DNA of 64,000 nt from Endomychus coccineus (lineage: Eukaryota; Arthropoda; Insecta; Coleoptera; Endomychidae): positions 9,052,001 through 9,116,000 of the forward strand of contig OY294070.1 of NCBI GenBank assembly GCA_958510875.1, in the 5' to 3' direction. Positions 10,840 to 23,035 of this stretch are shown here, one piece after another. The stretch's first letter is position 1. Each line of letters opens with the position of its first letter. The notes below the pieces were generated by a model. It saw only the letters and a list, made by a program, of their open reading frames with translations. It was not told where the DNA came from and made no database searches. Made by a program: the position numbers and the translations under genes.

Positions 10840-11750
10840 TTTGAGTGGGTTTTCTGTATATGTCAAGTGTTAATGTTAAGGAAAGGAAGCTGATTATCTG
10901 TTTCTATTTCAAATTGGCTATTAAGTGTGTTCAAAAAACTATGTAAATCAAAATCTTTACTTGTAATTCCGAAAATATCGTCAATATATCTGTACCAGAC
11001 TTTTGGAAACTGATCAGTTATGATTTTAAGGAGGTTACCGGTTCCGTTAGAAAAATATTCGTCAAAAAAGGAGTGTGGACTGACTATTGCACGTTCGCTT
11101 GCTTGCTTATAGTAATTTTAGTTAAAAGTGAAATAATTTTGATGCATGCATAAAGACGTAAGGATCACATATTCTATGCAGTTTCTATCGGGGATATTGA
11201 TATTTGAAAGCCATTTTTTCAGAACTCAGGGATTGAGGTATTCGTAAATAGTGAAACTATACGTAGGACCATTAATGTTTGAAATGATTGGGCTCATGGA
11301 GAATTACCCGGCTTATGAATCTTAGGTAAGCAATAAAGTTTACGAAGATTAGGATTCGAAAGTCTAAGTTTGTATTTTAAATTCTCCGAGATAACAGGTA
11401 CAGAATTTGAATAATCGATTTAGTAATTTAACGCATTTAGTTGGAGGATTCCTGGTAATCTGATCCTAGGGACCATCATTTAATAAGGTATTTACCAAAT
11501 TGTGATAATCCTCTTTGTTCATAATCACCAGGAAATTTCCTTCATCTGCTTTCATGAAGGCACATTTTGATTAATAATTTAGATTACTTTGATGCTTCTT
11601 GTTAGCCAAAAGGTCCTGAGTACTTGTAAGAGTATTTTTAGCGGTAACACTAGTACACCAACTATTTATTGGTCCATTCTTGATTTGCTAAATGAATTTC
11701 TCCAATGTCATGACACACTTTGAACGCAATCCATTTTTAATCGATGTGGT
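10840..11750 (-). pseudogene. Penelope-like reverse transcriptase, second family
   Basis: Read on the minus strand: EGNFLVIMNKEDYHNLVNTL near 11530, YCLPKIHKPGNSPMSPIIS near 11320, an NYYKQASER stretch near 11110, and KVWYRYIDDIFGIT near 10980. These are PLE reverse-transcriptase blocks in order, and the catalytic YIDD box is intact. Several stops and a frameshift break the frame. The AMG-x-PLSP block is deleted or garbled between QASER and FFDEYF. It is distinct from PLE-A and related to the fragment at 6240-6371. Confidence 0.75.
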
Positions 11751-12147
11751 AATCGATGAATCATAACGCGGTGGCTGTTGCTTTCATACTTCTTGAACTG
11801 TTTGCCGGATGTTCTCGCAAAAAAGATCGTTACCAACACATACATCGATGAAATAATAGCCGTTAATTGAGCGTCTGTTGAAAAATGAGTTCATCAATTT
11901 CATATAACCGTGATTGACAATGATATTCGTTTCAATAAGATACATTACTTTAAATTTACTAATTATATATTCTCAATTGTCATATAGAACAACAACGGTT
12001 TCAAGTACTATTAGTCCGGTCAATGACGGTTTTCAACTTTTGTTTGAGATCTACAAAATGGATTTCTATGAAATATTGTGTAATGGCTTAGTAATAACAT
12101 CAATAGAAAGAAGGCTTTCAAATAGATTCCGCGTCACAATAGCATGA

Positions 12148-12200
12148 CTTGATGCCGATGTTTCGCCAACCGTTACAGGGGGCATCGTCAGAACAGGCTT
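12148..12200 (-). ncRNA. hammerhead-like motif in a PLE terminal repeat (diverged)
   Basis: The minus strand reads CTGACGA (allowed CTGANGA core), TGCC ... GGC, then GAAAC. The GCC/GGC base of stem II pairs, but the inner part has mismatches. I could not find a convincing stem I or cleavage site. It lies between two PLE RT fragments, where a terminal repeat is expected. Family assignment is likely; activity is unlikely. Confidence 0.4.
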
Positions 12201-12244
12201 GAAGCTTGAACTGAAACTGATCCTTCTGATTTCTGTGGCGGTTT

Positions 12245-12700
12245 CAATAGCGGAGAAAGTGGGGAACCCATGGCAGCTCCCGAGGACTGCTCGTAAAACT
12301 TGCCATCGTACAGAAAATATATGGAAGATAGACAAAAATCAATTAACGGTAGTAAGTCCATTGGAATGTTTTTCGCAGGTAACAGTTGAGAAATTATGGA
12401 AAGAGTGTCTAGAAAGAGAACTTTGGTAAAAATTGAGGGTTTATGCCATATAATCCGGGTTTGTTTTTAACAATGCGAGATAAGAAATTTCTTATCTGGA
12501 TCAGGAAGGGAAGAATGATGGATGATTTATGAAACTGAGCGTCCTATAGAGGGGGTGTGATCTTTTGGAAGGAGTTAAAAGAATGCGTTATAATATGTTG
12601 CAGGATTTTGTTAACATAATCTGAACGATTCATGACAACAGTGGAGTTTCCTTTATCAGATTTTTAAATCAGCTTTTGATTTGAGGGAATTAAGAGCTTG
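12245..12700 (-). pseudogene. Penelope-like reverse-transcriptase fragment (GAAMGSPLSP)
   Basis: The minus strand carries KSDKGNSTVVMNRSDYVNKI near 12680, then KNKPGLYG, LSSIYFLYDGKFYEQSSG and AAMGSPLSPLL near 12270. These are consecutive PLE blocks. After PLSPLL the sequence switches abruptly into the terminal-repeat-like segment with the hammerhead motif. Frameshifts separate the blocks. It is a third PLE sequence type, upstream (in its own orientation) of the 10840-11750 copy. Confidence 0.65.
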
Positions 12701-12755
12701 GATTTGATTTAGGAATGTTACAGACTCTTTTTCGTGACGACGAAAGTGTCGTTTT

Positions 12756-13640
12756 TCAAGTGATACTTAAATTATTATACCGAAACAAATGTTTTTTTGA
12801 GAAAAAGTTATCCATGAAAAGTCTTAAGTTATTAATATTTGCAATAACAGCTCTGTTATCTCCAGCTATTCTTTTTTCTGTTTTCTTGGCAGGTTCTTCA
12901 TTATTGTATTCTTGATTGTCATTGTCAGTTGAATTTATAATTCGAATAATTTGCTGTTGGAATGGTTCAATTGCCTTTTGTAGTTGAGCACTGTCAATCC
13001 AGCGCATTTGAGTCTGACTAAATGATATTTCAACATGTGGCATGATGAAATGAAATATTTTCAACCAGTAGAGCATTTCCGGCCAATTCAAATGTTTCAA
13101 TAAGCCACTTGTTGTTTTGATAATGGCTTGGGACTTCATTTGTCTTACCACTCATCAAGGACGCCCTATCGTAACTTTAAGCGATTAATTTGTTATCAGA
13201 CCCAGAAGGAGAATTTGAAATAGTTTCATTCATTCAGCAATGTTTTTGCTAGTACATCAGCATTATGTCCACCTGACTTAAAAAAAGACCAAAAGCGTTC
13301 AATAATATGTGCAATAAACAACAACCATTTGCTGATGATTAGATGTGTCTGTAATTTCATCGGCCTCCAAAGCAATGAAATTTGCAGATTTAATTTCTTT
13401 TAATATTTCCTGCTTGTAAATTTCCATTATTGCATCTAGCAATTCGTTCTGAATAGTTTTTTAGACGCCTTTAAACACTTGTGGACCCGAATCTTTCATA
13501 TGTATTGCAAGCAAATCGTCCAATTCAGTTGCAAAGTTGATTAAGCCTACGTAAATACCTGGATTTTCCGAAGTCAATGTCTTATCATGGCCTCGTAACG
13601 TCAATTCAAAGGCTCACTTCAAACTTCACGTCTCCGAATT
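12756..13640 (-). pseudogene. hAT transposase relic (ZMYM1-like type)
   Basis: Minus-strand blocks in order: ELTLRGHDKTLTSENPG near 13610, IYVGLINFATELDDLLAIHM, KSANFIALEADEITDTSNHQ near 13390, ERFWSFFKSGGHNADVLAK near 13270, and the open frame 13151-12756 with LYWLKIFHFIMPHVEISFSQ. The D(E)xTDxSxxQQ block is the first catalytic region of hAT transposases. An in-frame stop follows VFKGV, and frameshifts separate the blocks. The C-terminal dimerisation domain is missing. Confidence 0.65.
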
Positions 13641-14272
13641 GAATTCACACACTGTACATTATGAAGGCAACACGTTTACCGGAGATACGGTGCTTTGTGC
13701 CGCAAGCAGACGGTATGGAGAAGATAACCGTAGTCCCCGGAACTTAGTTTTGAGCGTTATCAAAGCATGGACCTGACGTGCGGAATCAAATAATGCACTG
13801 AATGCGAATTTCTTGTTTATCTTGGTGGTTGGATATGAAAGTTCGTGGTGGTGGGCACGAGCCCTTGTGCCCTTGGTTGACTGAACTATAATGTTTTGTA
13901 ATTCTGTTTGAACATGCGGAACTAGTGAAAATCTAACTTTTAGTAGTTATTCTATGAAAGAGTACATCTTATCTTCAGTGAATTATAGAAATATGTTTCT
14001 AGATGTCGAGACATTCTATTGAGAACGTTCGTGATTGATTAAACACTTAGAAACTTTTGAATTAAAATTCAAAGGCTCTCGATTTCCGACCGCAACAATG
14101 GTTTCTTGTACCTCAATAACATGTGAACTGGGTACGTTTTAACATACATTCCATTATCTATTCTGTACACATGTCTTCTAGGTCGCTTCGTTGTCATTAT
14201 CATGTTACTAATTCCCATTATTCAACGTACGAGATGATTTCTATTCAAACATGACTTCAACAAAATGGTAAC

Positions 14273-14740
14273 TTATTGAAGAAAGATCGTTATTGAATGC
14301 ACATCCAAGTCTCTCTTCATTGTACTAATTGCATACACAGCTACACGTTGCTGCGAATGTAATTTTTTTTTTAAATATTTTGAATACCCGAGACGAAATT
14401 CTATAATGTTGGTAGAATATTGTACGAGACCCCAGCGTTTGAGTGTTGCAAGAGGTGGTAGGTATTTGAATTTCTTCAATATATCCAATGCCAAAATAAA
14501 ATTATCTTCACATCAGCCACCAAAACTAGTAGAGCAAATTTTCTCCTTCCAATCTCCATTTTCACTTCTACTTCTCCATGAATAGCAGGAGCAGTTACTG
14601 ATGAAAGTTTACCAAAAAGCAGTTTCACTTTTTTAACTAAATCCGGTCTGACAACAGATGTAGTTGCTTCCGTATCGATGGTAAATGAACATTTTTGACC
14701 ACAGAGTTGCCCATCAAAAATTAAACTATCGTTTTTTCGT
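14273..14740 (-). pseudogene. Ty3/Gypsy-type retrotransposon protease fragment
   Basis: The minus strand reads FDGQLCGQKCSFTIDTEATT followed by SVVRPDLVKK, the retropepsin active-site block where DTGA is expected. Here it is DTEA, so a catalytic-loop glycine is lost. IHGEVEVKMEIG follows, then, after loss of one A near 14500, FILALDILKKF, the usual second protease block. No reverse transcriptase follows within the window. Dead fragment. Confidence 0.6.
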
Positions 14741-15595
14741 TGCAGTAGAGAAATTAATAAGAATCTGAGAGCACCAACACGTGCTATTTCTTGCTAACTG
14801 CTTTTAGTTGTCCTTTCTCGATGGACTAGACTGTCTTGGTCCTTGTTGATTTCATCTTCAAATCAAAATCCTTTATGAATTTGAAAATGAAGTTGGTGAT
14901 TTTAAACCGTCGATAAAATGTATGCCGATTCCAAAATTAATTCGATCTGAGCACACATTGTTTACAGATATATATGGAAATGATCTTAATTTCGGATTTC
15001 GAGGTAACATAACTGTTTAAAAAAGTGTTTCAATCTTTATATTTGAATAAATGATCTGTTTTACTGAATTTTGATCTCGTTCTGATTCTTAAGTATTACT
15101 AATAAATGGGATCGACAACTAATGATATCATAATTGAATTTGAATTTCAAATGATTCCATATTGTTATATTTTCAATTTCCGGTCCTGAATTGAAATAAC
15201 AATTATTATTCAGCTTTCATATGGTTATTTGAGATTCAAAATAACCATGTTGGAGGCAAAGTAGATTCATGAGTGTAAGCGAAAAATAAAAAGAAAAATT
15301 ATCTGAGGAAAGATTTCAAGTTTAAATCGAATAGTGCAGTAGTGAACTATCATACACACATAAAAAAATGTAGGGGTCAGCGATATTTTTAGGGTTTCGT
15401 CACTTGGTAATGTGAAATACAATACAATTTTTGTTACCCACGTAGAACATAATCTTTTTCCACATAATTTATCTATAATGTCATACAAAGTTTGCAAATC
15501 AATTGAAAGCTTTAATCTAACTGAAAAGTGTGGAAAATTCGAATTCAATGCACTTGAGATTCTGAGCTAAAAAATTGTCACTGGTCAATGTCTAA
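14741..15595. other. non-coding stretch
   Basis: 14741-14880 may still belong to the Gypsy gag/pol junction. The remainder shows no family I recognise. Confidence 0.3.
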
Positions 15596-15601
15596 TACAG
15601 A

Positions 15602-16625
15602 GTGTGTCCACCGCGATTGTTCCAAACTGCCCTACATCGATTTGGTAAGCTGAGAATAAGGTTATCGATGCTGATCAATCGCATTTCATTCTTCAACCAG
15701 AGTATGGAACAATTGTCTGGAAGAGAATGTTACGCCTTAAAATTCTTCTGCCAAGCAAATCCCACACATGCTCAATCGGATTCAGGTCTGGCGATTGAGC
15801 AGGCCAATCCAAAACACTTATACCACTCTCAACCAAGTAATCTCTTACGATCGCGGCGGTATGAGGGCGCGCATTGTCATGCATGAAGATGAAGTTTTCA
15901 CCTACTGCAGCTGCATACGGAATGACAAATGGTTCTAATATCAGGTCCCTATATCTAAGAGCATTTACAAACCTCTCCAGCAATACGAGGTCGCTTCTTT
16001 CGCCAATGCTGATACCACCCCAAACCATCACCGTTCCGCCTTGGTAGCTGTGAACTTCCTGTGCAGTCCTAAGTCTCCAAACATTTCCAGGTTGTCTCCA
16101 TACACGAGTACGTCTAGTATCTGGACGTAAACCGAATCTCGATTCATCACTAAACAACACAGGAGTCCATTCTTGCACGCCCCATTCGATGTGATTTCTA
16201 GCCCAGACTATTCGGGCCTCGCGATTTCCTCTGGATAATGGTGGAGCTCTTCATGGACGCCTGTCACGTAAATTGGACTCGTGTAGTCTATTTCTCACAG
16301 TTTGCTCACTTATCTGTATATGGTGAGCGTTTCTGAGTTCCCAACTTAGTTGACCTGCCGTGTGGGTTGGATTTCTCAGAGCTTGAATTCTCAGAAATCT
16401 GTCCTGTGCCGCCGTTGTTATTGTGGTACGGCCAGTATGTTGCTCTCTAACATCACCAGTTTGATTATAACGAATCCATAAACGACTCATAGTGAACTGG
16501 TTAGTCCCTAATTCATTGGCAACAACCCCCTGCGACATTCCAGCTTGAATCATTCCAATGGCCCTTAAGTGCACGTCTCTCTCAAGGTGACTACGTTCCA
16601 TAATTGAGACAAACAACACTACCAA
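15602..16625 (-). pseudogene. Tc1 transposase, one in-frame stop plus decayed C-terminus
   Basis: The helix-turn-helix part is 16625-16251 (SQGVVANELGTNQFTMSRLW, then SEQTVRNRLHE). An in-frame TGA at 16253-16251 stands where Arg (CGA) is usual. The frame then continues unbroken to 15693. It holds a DDE triad: FSDESRF, FMHDNARPHTA and SPDLNPIEHVWD, with 34 residues between the last two. Beyond 15700 another frame carries LVEE and, after two more stops, the NRGGHT tail at about 15610. The transposase cuts and pastes its own element at TA sites. I could not find the terminal repeats. Confidence 0.85.
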
Positions 16626-16889
16626 AAATTTTCAATAATTACCATTCGCTGGTCGGATAACATCTGATTTGATCTGATGAATGAAACAAGGAACGACATG
16701 AATAAAATGAATAGTCGTTGGAAAAAAGAGGAACACATGATCATGATCATGATTTTCAAAATAATAAAAAAGTATTGTGTAAATAGCAAACAAAGATCTG
16801 CAACGCGATAATGCCACGTGGATCTCCGAGAATTAACAAACAATCCGAAAATATGCTGGACCCTTAGATTCTTTTGATGTGTGTATTGG

Positions 16890-17075
16890 GGCAGTGATAC
16901 GTGGTAGCAGAGCTAAGTGGAATTTGCTGCAAACATTCCAGCAAAACGGTTGGCTTGTCTTGTGGTGTAGTAGCCAGTACCTCATCCTCTTTGTTTAGGG
17001 GAGGGAATTAACTGGAAGTGAAAGTTCTAACAATTGCTTTGGCGAAAGTCCAGAACGAACGGAAGCTCTTTTGTT
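16890..17075 (-). pseudogene. LINE ORF2 fragment, linker before the reverse transcriptase
   Basis: On the minus strand SFRSFWTFAKAIVRTFTSS, then FPPLNKEDEVLATTPQDK, matches the linker seen in 21785-21975 (SRSFWTFVKAIARNFTSSSF). This stretch joins endonuclease and reverse transcriptase in several LINE clades. An in-frame stop lies after FTSS. Confidence 0.5.
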
Positions 17076-17699
17076 AAAATTCGTTGATTTATGGCTTATA
17101 GAAGAGCCAATAGTTTCTTCTCATTCACACCAATGGTAACGTAATCGATAAATTAGCTATTCTATAAGCAATTATGAGTCAATGTATTTCCAGCAGTGAT
17201 GTATTGTAACTTATAGCATTCGATATCACACTTAACAGATTCAACCGGTGTTTGAGTTTGTTATAATCTAGGAATATAGTCTGTATTTCACAGTCCATTG
17301 GTTCCGGAGCAAAGTGTTTTTCTTTATGTTTATAGGAAGGCGAATAACAAGCCAACCAATTATTATATAAGCGATTTATTTTTTACCGGGTGGCAACAAC
17401 ATAGGTACCCATTACTTTTACTTTCAATTCTTGTTTCCCATTTGCTCGATCTTGAAGAATAACCACCCACTCAACGTTCTGTTCCGCATAATATATGAAG
17501 TAATTCAAGGAATAAAACGAATTGAATAACAAAATCAACTAGATTCAACCGATTAAGTTTGAAAGCATTTGGTTAATCGTGCACGTATTGTTTGGTTTTT
17601 TGCATATCATCAGTAAGATGCAATCCATTTGATTATCACCTTATCGGACAGATACGAAACATAAGCTACATGGAAAATATGGAAATGAAGATATCTGAT

Positions 17700-17960
17700 T
17701 GTGTTCTGTAATAGTTCTATTATTTTATTTACTATTTTATGTTGACAAAATGATATAAATGTTGGTTTTTGACAGTACTACTTATTGTTTCTGTTTTTTT
17801 GCTCTATTTCTGACACTAAGTTTTCCGCCTGCGCCGCGTTATAATGCTTTATTCCCCTAATCCTACGAGGGGGCCCCAGAAGGTAGATGAGCCTAGGGTC
17901 CACTAAAACCAAAATTAGGCTCTGAGCAGTAGGCCTACGTAATGTTCATATTCTTCTGGT
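17700..17960 (+). mobile_element. hAT 3' end, non-coding, mate of 32.9 kb copy
   Basis: It is the near-complement of 32880-33140: shared CCTGCGCCGC, CTACGAGGGGGCC and GTAGATGAGCCTAG. At 33 kb this sequence follows a hAT dimerisation domain, so here it is the tail of a related copy in the opposite orientation with no coding part left. Confidence 0.5.
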
Positions 17961-17964
17961 CACG

Positions 17965-18685
17965 TACTGAAACATTGTAATCTACAATAGCTTCTATTGA
18001 AAGGTATGTAGCATGCAAACACGCTGGTTAAAGCATCGTTAATTGAACTGGCTCTAATCATGTTTATTGAATTCGATACGAAACATTCTAAAGCATTCCA
18101 CAAGATAATATAAATAAGTGTTCACGGCGTTGTTGCAGTCTCTAAGAGACAGTTCATTCTCCAATAAGTTTCAGAGAGATTATCGAAATCATTCAGTTAA
18201 CAATTGCAGTAACCAACGAAACTGTATTATACGAAATTAAATAGACCAAATATTAATATTAATATCGCGCTAGGTCACGGAACTAGCATTTGCATTATAA
18301 TATTCTACTCTTGATTTGTTAATAATAATATCCTGTCGAGGATTTTGAACTTTCTCCTAATTTCCGTTCTGCTCCATTCTGTTACGTCGCAAAACGTTAA
18401 ATTAGGAGCAGTAGTAAGTCATATTTTATATGTTCATTGCGTTATTGAACTAATCATTACTTTTGGGAAATACTAGGTCAAAACCAACTTTTACTGTGAG
18501 CAATAAGTTAATTATTGTTAATTCGTGGAAGGTCCCATACAATGGGTTAAACCAATGTCATTCTCAACTCTCCACCTATAATTCAGGAGCTAAATGAACT
18601 CAGTTTCAACATTGTTTTTTATCATACCGTATGACTATTCAAACTGGAAAACTCATATTTTGCCTATTACGACATATTTCTGGTG
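17965..18685. other. non-coding stretch
   Basis: AT-rich; stops in all frames; nothing recognised. Confidence 0.4.
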
Positions 18686-18689
18686 TCAA

Positions 18690-18860
18690 ATTTTGATACA
18701 TCATTTTATTATTTATAAAATCTCGGGAAATACACATATGTTTACTATTTTCGTCTTAAACGTATGTTTCGGTCTCACGACTATCATCAGAATCATTGTA
18801 ACAAGCACAAAGCGTCCTTATCGCATCAATTTCAATTAACAACAAGTGTTATAAGCAGCC
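18690..18860 (-). mobile_element. PLE-A terminal-repeat fragment with decayed hammerhead
   Basis: The minus strand matches other PLE-A pseudo-LTR ends. CTGATGA (18790-18784) and GAAA remain, but stem III is CATACG, stem II has an A-C mismatch, and the 5' strand of stem I is no longer GTCTT. Inactive relic of the ribozyme seen intact at 9759-9800. Confidence 0.6.
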
Positions 18861-19655
18861 TCCCACCCGGAAAATAGAAATCAACAAGTAGTTTCCATAT
18901 TGCAATATGCCTAAAAGAACATAAATCATCTGAAGAAAATAGAGCAAAAGTTCATAGATTCAGGCCACTCTCAGCAATACATCTATTATGAATGATCGAG
19001 TAGGCATATTCAAAACTCATGGTAGTTCTAAATAATCAAAAATAAGACAAAAGGAGGTTACCAAGTGCATCACCTAAAATTTTCTGATTTGTATAATCTG
19101 AGCATAATTATTATTAAAAACAGAAACAAAGACAAAACTGGTAATAAGTTACTAAATCTTAATTATCGCCATTGTCCCAATAAAGCACTCAATGAATTTT
19201 ACTTGCCAACCGACGATATTTGGTTGAATGAAATTTCAGATTTTAATCATTGACCAAAACATTTCGCAAAGTTATTAGCACTACTTCTTGAATATGTTAT
19301 GATGAAGTGTTACTTGGAAAATGAAAACAAACTAAATGAAGTTGTTGCTCTCGAAAACCTGAGTTCGAATTTTTCTTGGAGGTTTGGAGGTTATAGTCAT
19401 AGGAGGAGAAACGTTGTTTACCGATTACAGTAATAGTGGAGTCAATCTACGATAATTTAGGGCTAGGTTGAGAACTAGCGACCTAGCGGAAAATTTTAGT
19501 AATGATGCAATAACAAAACTCTCAGTTTTCTCCCTCTGAAAATTGGTGCAACACTTTTTAATTTGCGAAAAAGAAGTTTTCCGACCCCTATTGGGGTCGT
19601 TTTTCATTAAAAACTTTTTTACCCCTTAGACTGTTTCCGAAGACACAAAAATTTA
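18861..19655. other. non-coding stretch with one small hairpin
   Basis: No gene seen. A perfect 7-bp hairpin CGACCCC-TATT-GGGGTCG lies at about 19580-19597. Confidence 0.35.
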
Positions 19656-19661
19656 ACCAGT

Positions 19662-20921
19662 TTATTGTGAATGTCTGAAGAAGCAACAGGTGTGAGGTTG
19701 AAACTCGAGGTTGCCCTCTGGTTGGCCTTCTCGACTGATGTGAAATTTGAGACCAACTTCTAACGCAGCTTTTTGTGCTGCTTCAATGATAAATGCCCCT
19801 ACTTCAGTCAATTCGTGACTTTTGACCAAGCACAGGAGGGGGTCCGCAATCCTAAGAACTTTACAAGCTATACTCAGAACCACACTTCGATATAGACCCT
19901 CCAGACTAAGGAGTCCCCTATCACCCCTGTGACGTGGGAGATAAATGCGGGAAACGGACGACCTAGGATACAAACTGTGATGGATATGCATCATTTTCCA
20001 GTTGTCTTGGTCGAGTCTATATAGCTCATCGACCGTCCATTTTACCACTCCAAAAGAGTGAAGCAGGACTGGAACGCCAATCACATTTGTTGCAGGCGCC
20101 TTGTCACTAGAAAGTTTGGAAAACCAAATCTTTCCTACAAGGTTTTTGTACTTGCCACAGAGAGTCACCTTTACCTGGAAAGCGTCATAATTAGGACGCT
20201 GCTCAATTCCCAGGTATCGATAGGTCTCTCCAGCATCTTAAGAATGCTTCCGTTGGCAAGCTGCATATTCTCGTGCACTTCCGGAGATCGTCCTCTCCTC
20301 AAGTGACACACTTGTCCAAACAAAACTTCATACCTACGGCTCGTGTATATTCTTGAACCACGTTAATAGCTGGATGGGAGTTTTTCTTCCCAGAGGCATA
20401 CAGTTTCAGATCGTCCATGTAAAATAAATGGGTGATCTGATTCCTCCGGTCGTTTGGTGGTCCAAAGTAATACCCACGAGTCCGTCCTACCGCAATGGAG
20501 AGCGGCAGCAGTGATATGTTGCACAAGAGGGGACTCAAGGAGTCTCCTTGGGAAACACCCTCTTGAATGTTACCAATTCTGTCAAGACTCGTCGTGTGCC
20601 TGATGTGATGGCAAAACGAGTCTTCCAGAGAGGCAACATATGTTCTTCTATGTATCTCACTAGTGAGGTTGGTACCGCAAGGCATTGGAGCAAGTATAAT
20701 AGTAGATGTTGAATCAAATGCCTTGCGGTAGTCAATCCAGGCCATGGAAAGGTTGCGCTTGTAGAGCATGGAGTGATAGATCTAACTATCACTAGGTTCT
20801 GCCGGCAACCATCCATGCCTTTCTTTGCCCCACGCTGCTCGCTGATGTTATTAATTACTGGACCAATCGATCTCAACAACCTAGCATAGAACATACATGT
20901 AAATAAATTGTAGCAGGGGTT
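19662..20921 (-). pseudogene. R4/Dong-like LINE reverse transcriptase, frameshifted
   Basis: Minus-strand blocks: GAKKGMDGCRQNLVIVRSIT, NLSMAWIDYRKAFDS (motif A), GVSQGDSLSPLLCNISLLPL (motif B), ITHLFYMDDLKLYASGKK (catalytic YMDD), GMKFCLDKC, then RYLGIEQRPNYDAFQVK and VPVLLHSFGVVKWTVDEL. WIDYxKAFDSxP and HLFYMDDLKLYA fit the R2/R4/Dong side of LINEs, which carry a restriction-like endonuclease. Three or more frameshifts separate the blocks. The downstream zinc finger and endonuclease are not recognisable. Confidence 0.75.
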
Positions 20922-20929
20922 GAGATAAC

Positions 20930-21780
20930 TTGAGCAAACCGATTTTAATGAAATTTTCAGTGAAGTTTCCCAACCAATCTGTAGATTGACTCCACTATGA
21001 TTTATTTTGATGATTTATGAAACGAATCGATTACAATTCAGACTATTTATTCAAATTTAACCAATTCAAGGTCGATTTCCTTTTGAATAGAAACATGCAC
21101 ATTCTGCGAGATAAAAATGATTTTGAATTTATTAGGTAGTTGACCTTAGAGTTCAAAGAAGATCGAACCGAGGGCAGTAGCATTGATGTTTTCTAAAAAA
21201 GGAAAAACACATGATTGAAATAATCTTTTGAGAATAGACAGAATATCTAATTCAAGAATTTACATTATCAACACAATACGAATAACTTGAGAGACGACCA
21301 CCGCTACTTTTTTGTACTCTTCAATAGTTTTCAAGGATACCACTCAGTACTCACCACAATTGAAACTCGAGTGACTAACAGAAAACCTCGAACCTGAAAC
21401 CTACAATGTTCTCATGGTCGAGGAATATAGCATAATTAAAAATCGTTTTTAATTGAAGGAAAAGGAACCATGCTTTCCGATTCTAATCTTTTTTTTACCG
21501 TCTGTGTATATTATACCGTACTAGATAAAACAATAGAAACACGAGCGGGTAATTAAGACGTGAAATCCGTGATAGAATCAATTATTCCGACACATGTATT
21601 TGATATCCTTTACAAAATGTTGCTCATATTTATAATTATTTTATAGGATTCTTAATTATTATTCCACTGGCGTTTTTAACGAATTTCGACAATGATATTT
21701 AATTGCTATGAAGTACAGGATGTCCCAGTAACGATATAATCTCAGCAACTGAGGGCATACAAAATTGAACCAATTACAGA
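20930..21780. other. non-coding stretch
   Basis: Nothing recognised on either strand. Confidence 0.4.
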
Positions 21781-21784
21781 TAGA

Positions 21785-21975
21785 GAAATCACTCATAATG
21801 TCAAAATAAGATCAAAGCTTACGGAATGCCCGAATGGCTCTCGTTCATTTTGGACTTTCGTCAAAGCAATTGCTAGAAATTTTACTTCCAGTTCATTCCC
21901 TCCGCTAACCAAAGATGATGGCATACTGGCTACTACACCAGGAGAAAAAGCCAACCTCCTGAAATTAGGCATACG
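21785..21975 (+). pseudogene. LINE ORF2 fragment, linker before the reverse transcriptase
   Basis: The plus strand encodes RSKLTECPNGSRSFWTFVKA, then ARNFTSSSFPPLTKDDGILA and TTPGEKANLL in one open frame. The S-x-FW-x-hVK-x-I and PPL-x3-DG-x-L-x-T-x2-EKA-x-LL pattern is the endonuclease-to-RT linker of Jockey/CR1-type LINEs. It shares nucleotides with 16890-17075 and 30610-30690, both minus strand. Confidence 0.55.
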
Positions 21976-23030
21976 AATTTTAGGACAGCCTGTACAATAG
22001 ACTGATGGTCTTAACTGATTATTGGACGTTGAACCTAATCGATCAGCAGTACGAAATCGGAATTATGAAGTTTTCACACTATCGTCTCAATAATTGCCCC
22101 TTGAGAGTGTACAATACAAGCAATACGAGTATATCACATTTTCAAAATAGGGATGAATACAAGAGCCAACTTCATCAAGCCAAGACAAAGCGCTCATGTG
22201 CTTCGAAACGAAACGGGCCCTAGCAGGTGATATCAACTTTACCAAATAATACTAAGAAGGCACGTGCTTCCTGTGTGGGTGAAGCACCCCATTACCCGCC
22301 CAAGTAACGGAAACGTTGAACCACTTCTCACCGAGTGTGTACGTGTAACGAAGGAAATGGACTATTATAAGCGGAGAATAGATCTTTTTATCTGGTTTGT
22401 ACGCCCGGAAATAAGTTGGAACTAGCATATTCGTACATCGCTAGTTCAACAGTATCGATGCAATAACCTATTAATGATTTTTTTTTGTCTAAGAGTACCT
22501 TTATAGCATTTCATGATAAAGTCAGTCTACCAAAAATTGTTTAACTTTTTATATTTATTTTCTATTATATTTTATTTTATTAATATATAAAGAGCAGTCC
22601 ACAGACAAAGTCCTTAGAAAGACTGCTACACAAGTGAACTAAAAAAAATAACAAACATTCTTTGATAGTTGTAGCTAATTAATCAATGATTAATGTAAGT
22701 TTGTATTTTAGGAATTTAGTTTGTCATCCCTTCTATTTGGTATGATGTATTGAAAGGTCTACCTTTCATGGCGGGCAGTATGTTTAAGCTTAACGTATTC
22801 ATATTTTTATACATATTGACAATAATTATGACAAGTCATTTAAAGTATCATTTTCTGTATAATATCTATTATAGCCTCTGTGGATGTATTTACGACACAT
22901 CTGTAAGTCAGTTAAAATGGGATTCTTGTGTAAATTTGTCATCAGCCGACGAAGTGTTATTGATGAGTTGACTTGGCTTATTTATATGGGTACTTCTAAG
23001 AATGGTTGTGTTGCCTGAGATTTCTGGTCA
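21976..23030. other. non-coding stretch
   Basis: No recognised gene. A small frame at 22750-22971 has one hydrophobic segment but no family resemblance. Confidence 0.35.
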
Positions 23031-23035
23031 AGACA

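Noticed and set aside
15602..15886. Plus-strand 94-codon frame at the Tc1 locus
   Set aside because: It is the antisense shadow of the Tc1 transposase.
19425..19607. Rho-independent terminator at the CGACCCC hairpin near 19580
   Set aside because: Hairpin with T-run resembles a bacterial terminator, but the window is clearly nuclear eukaryotic and no gene precedes it.
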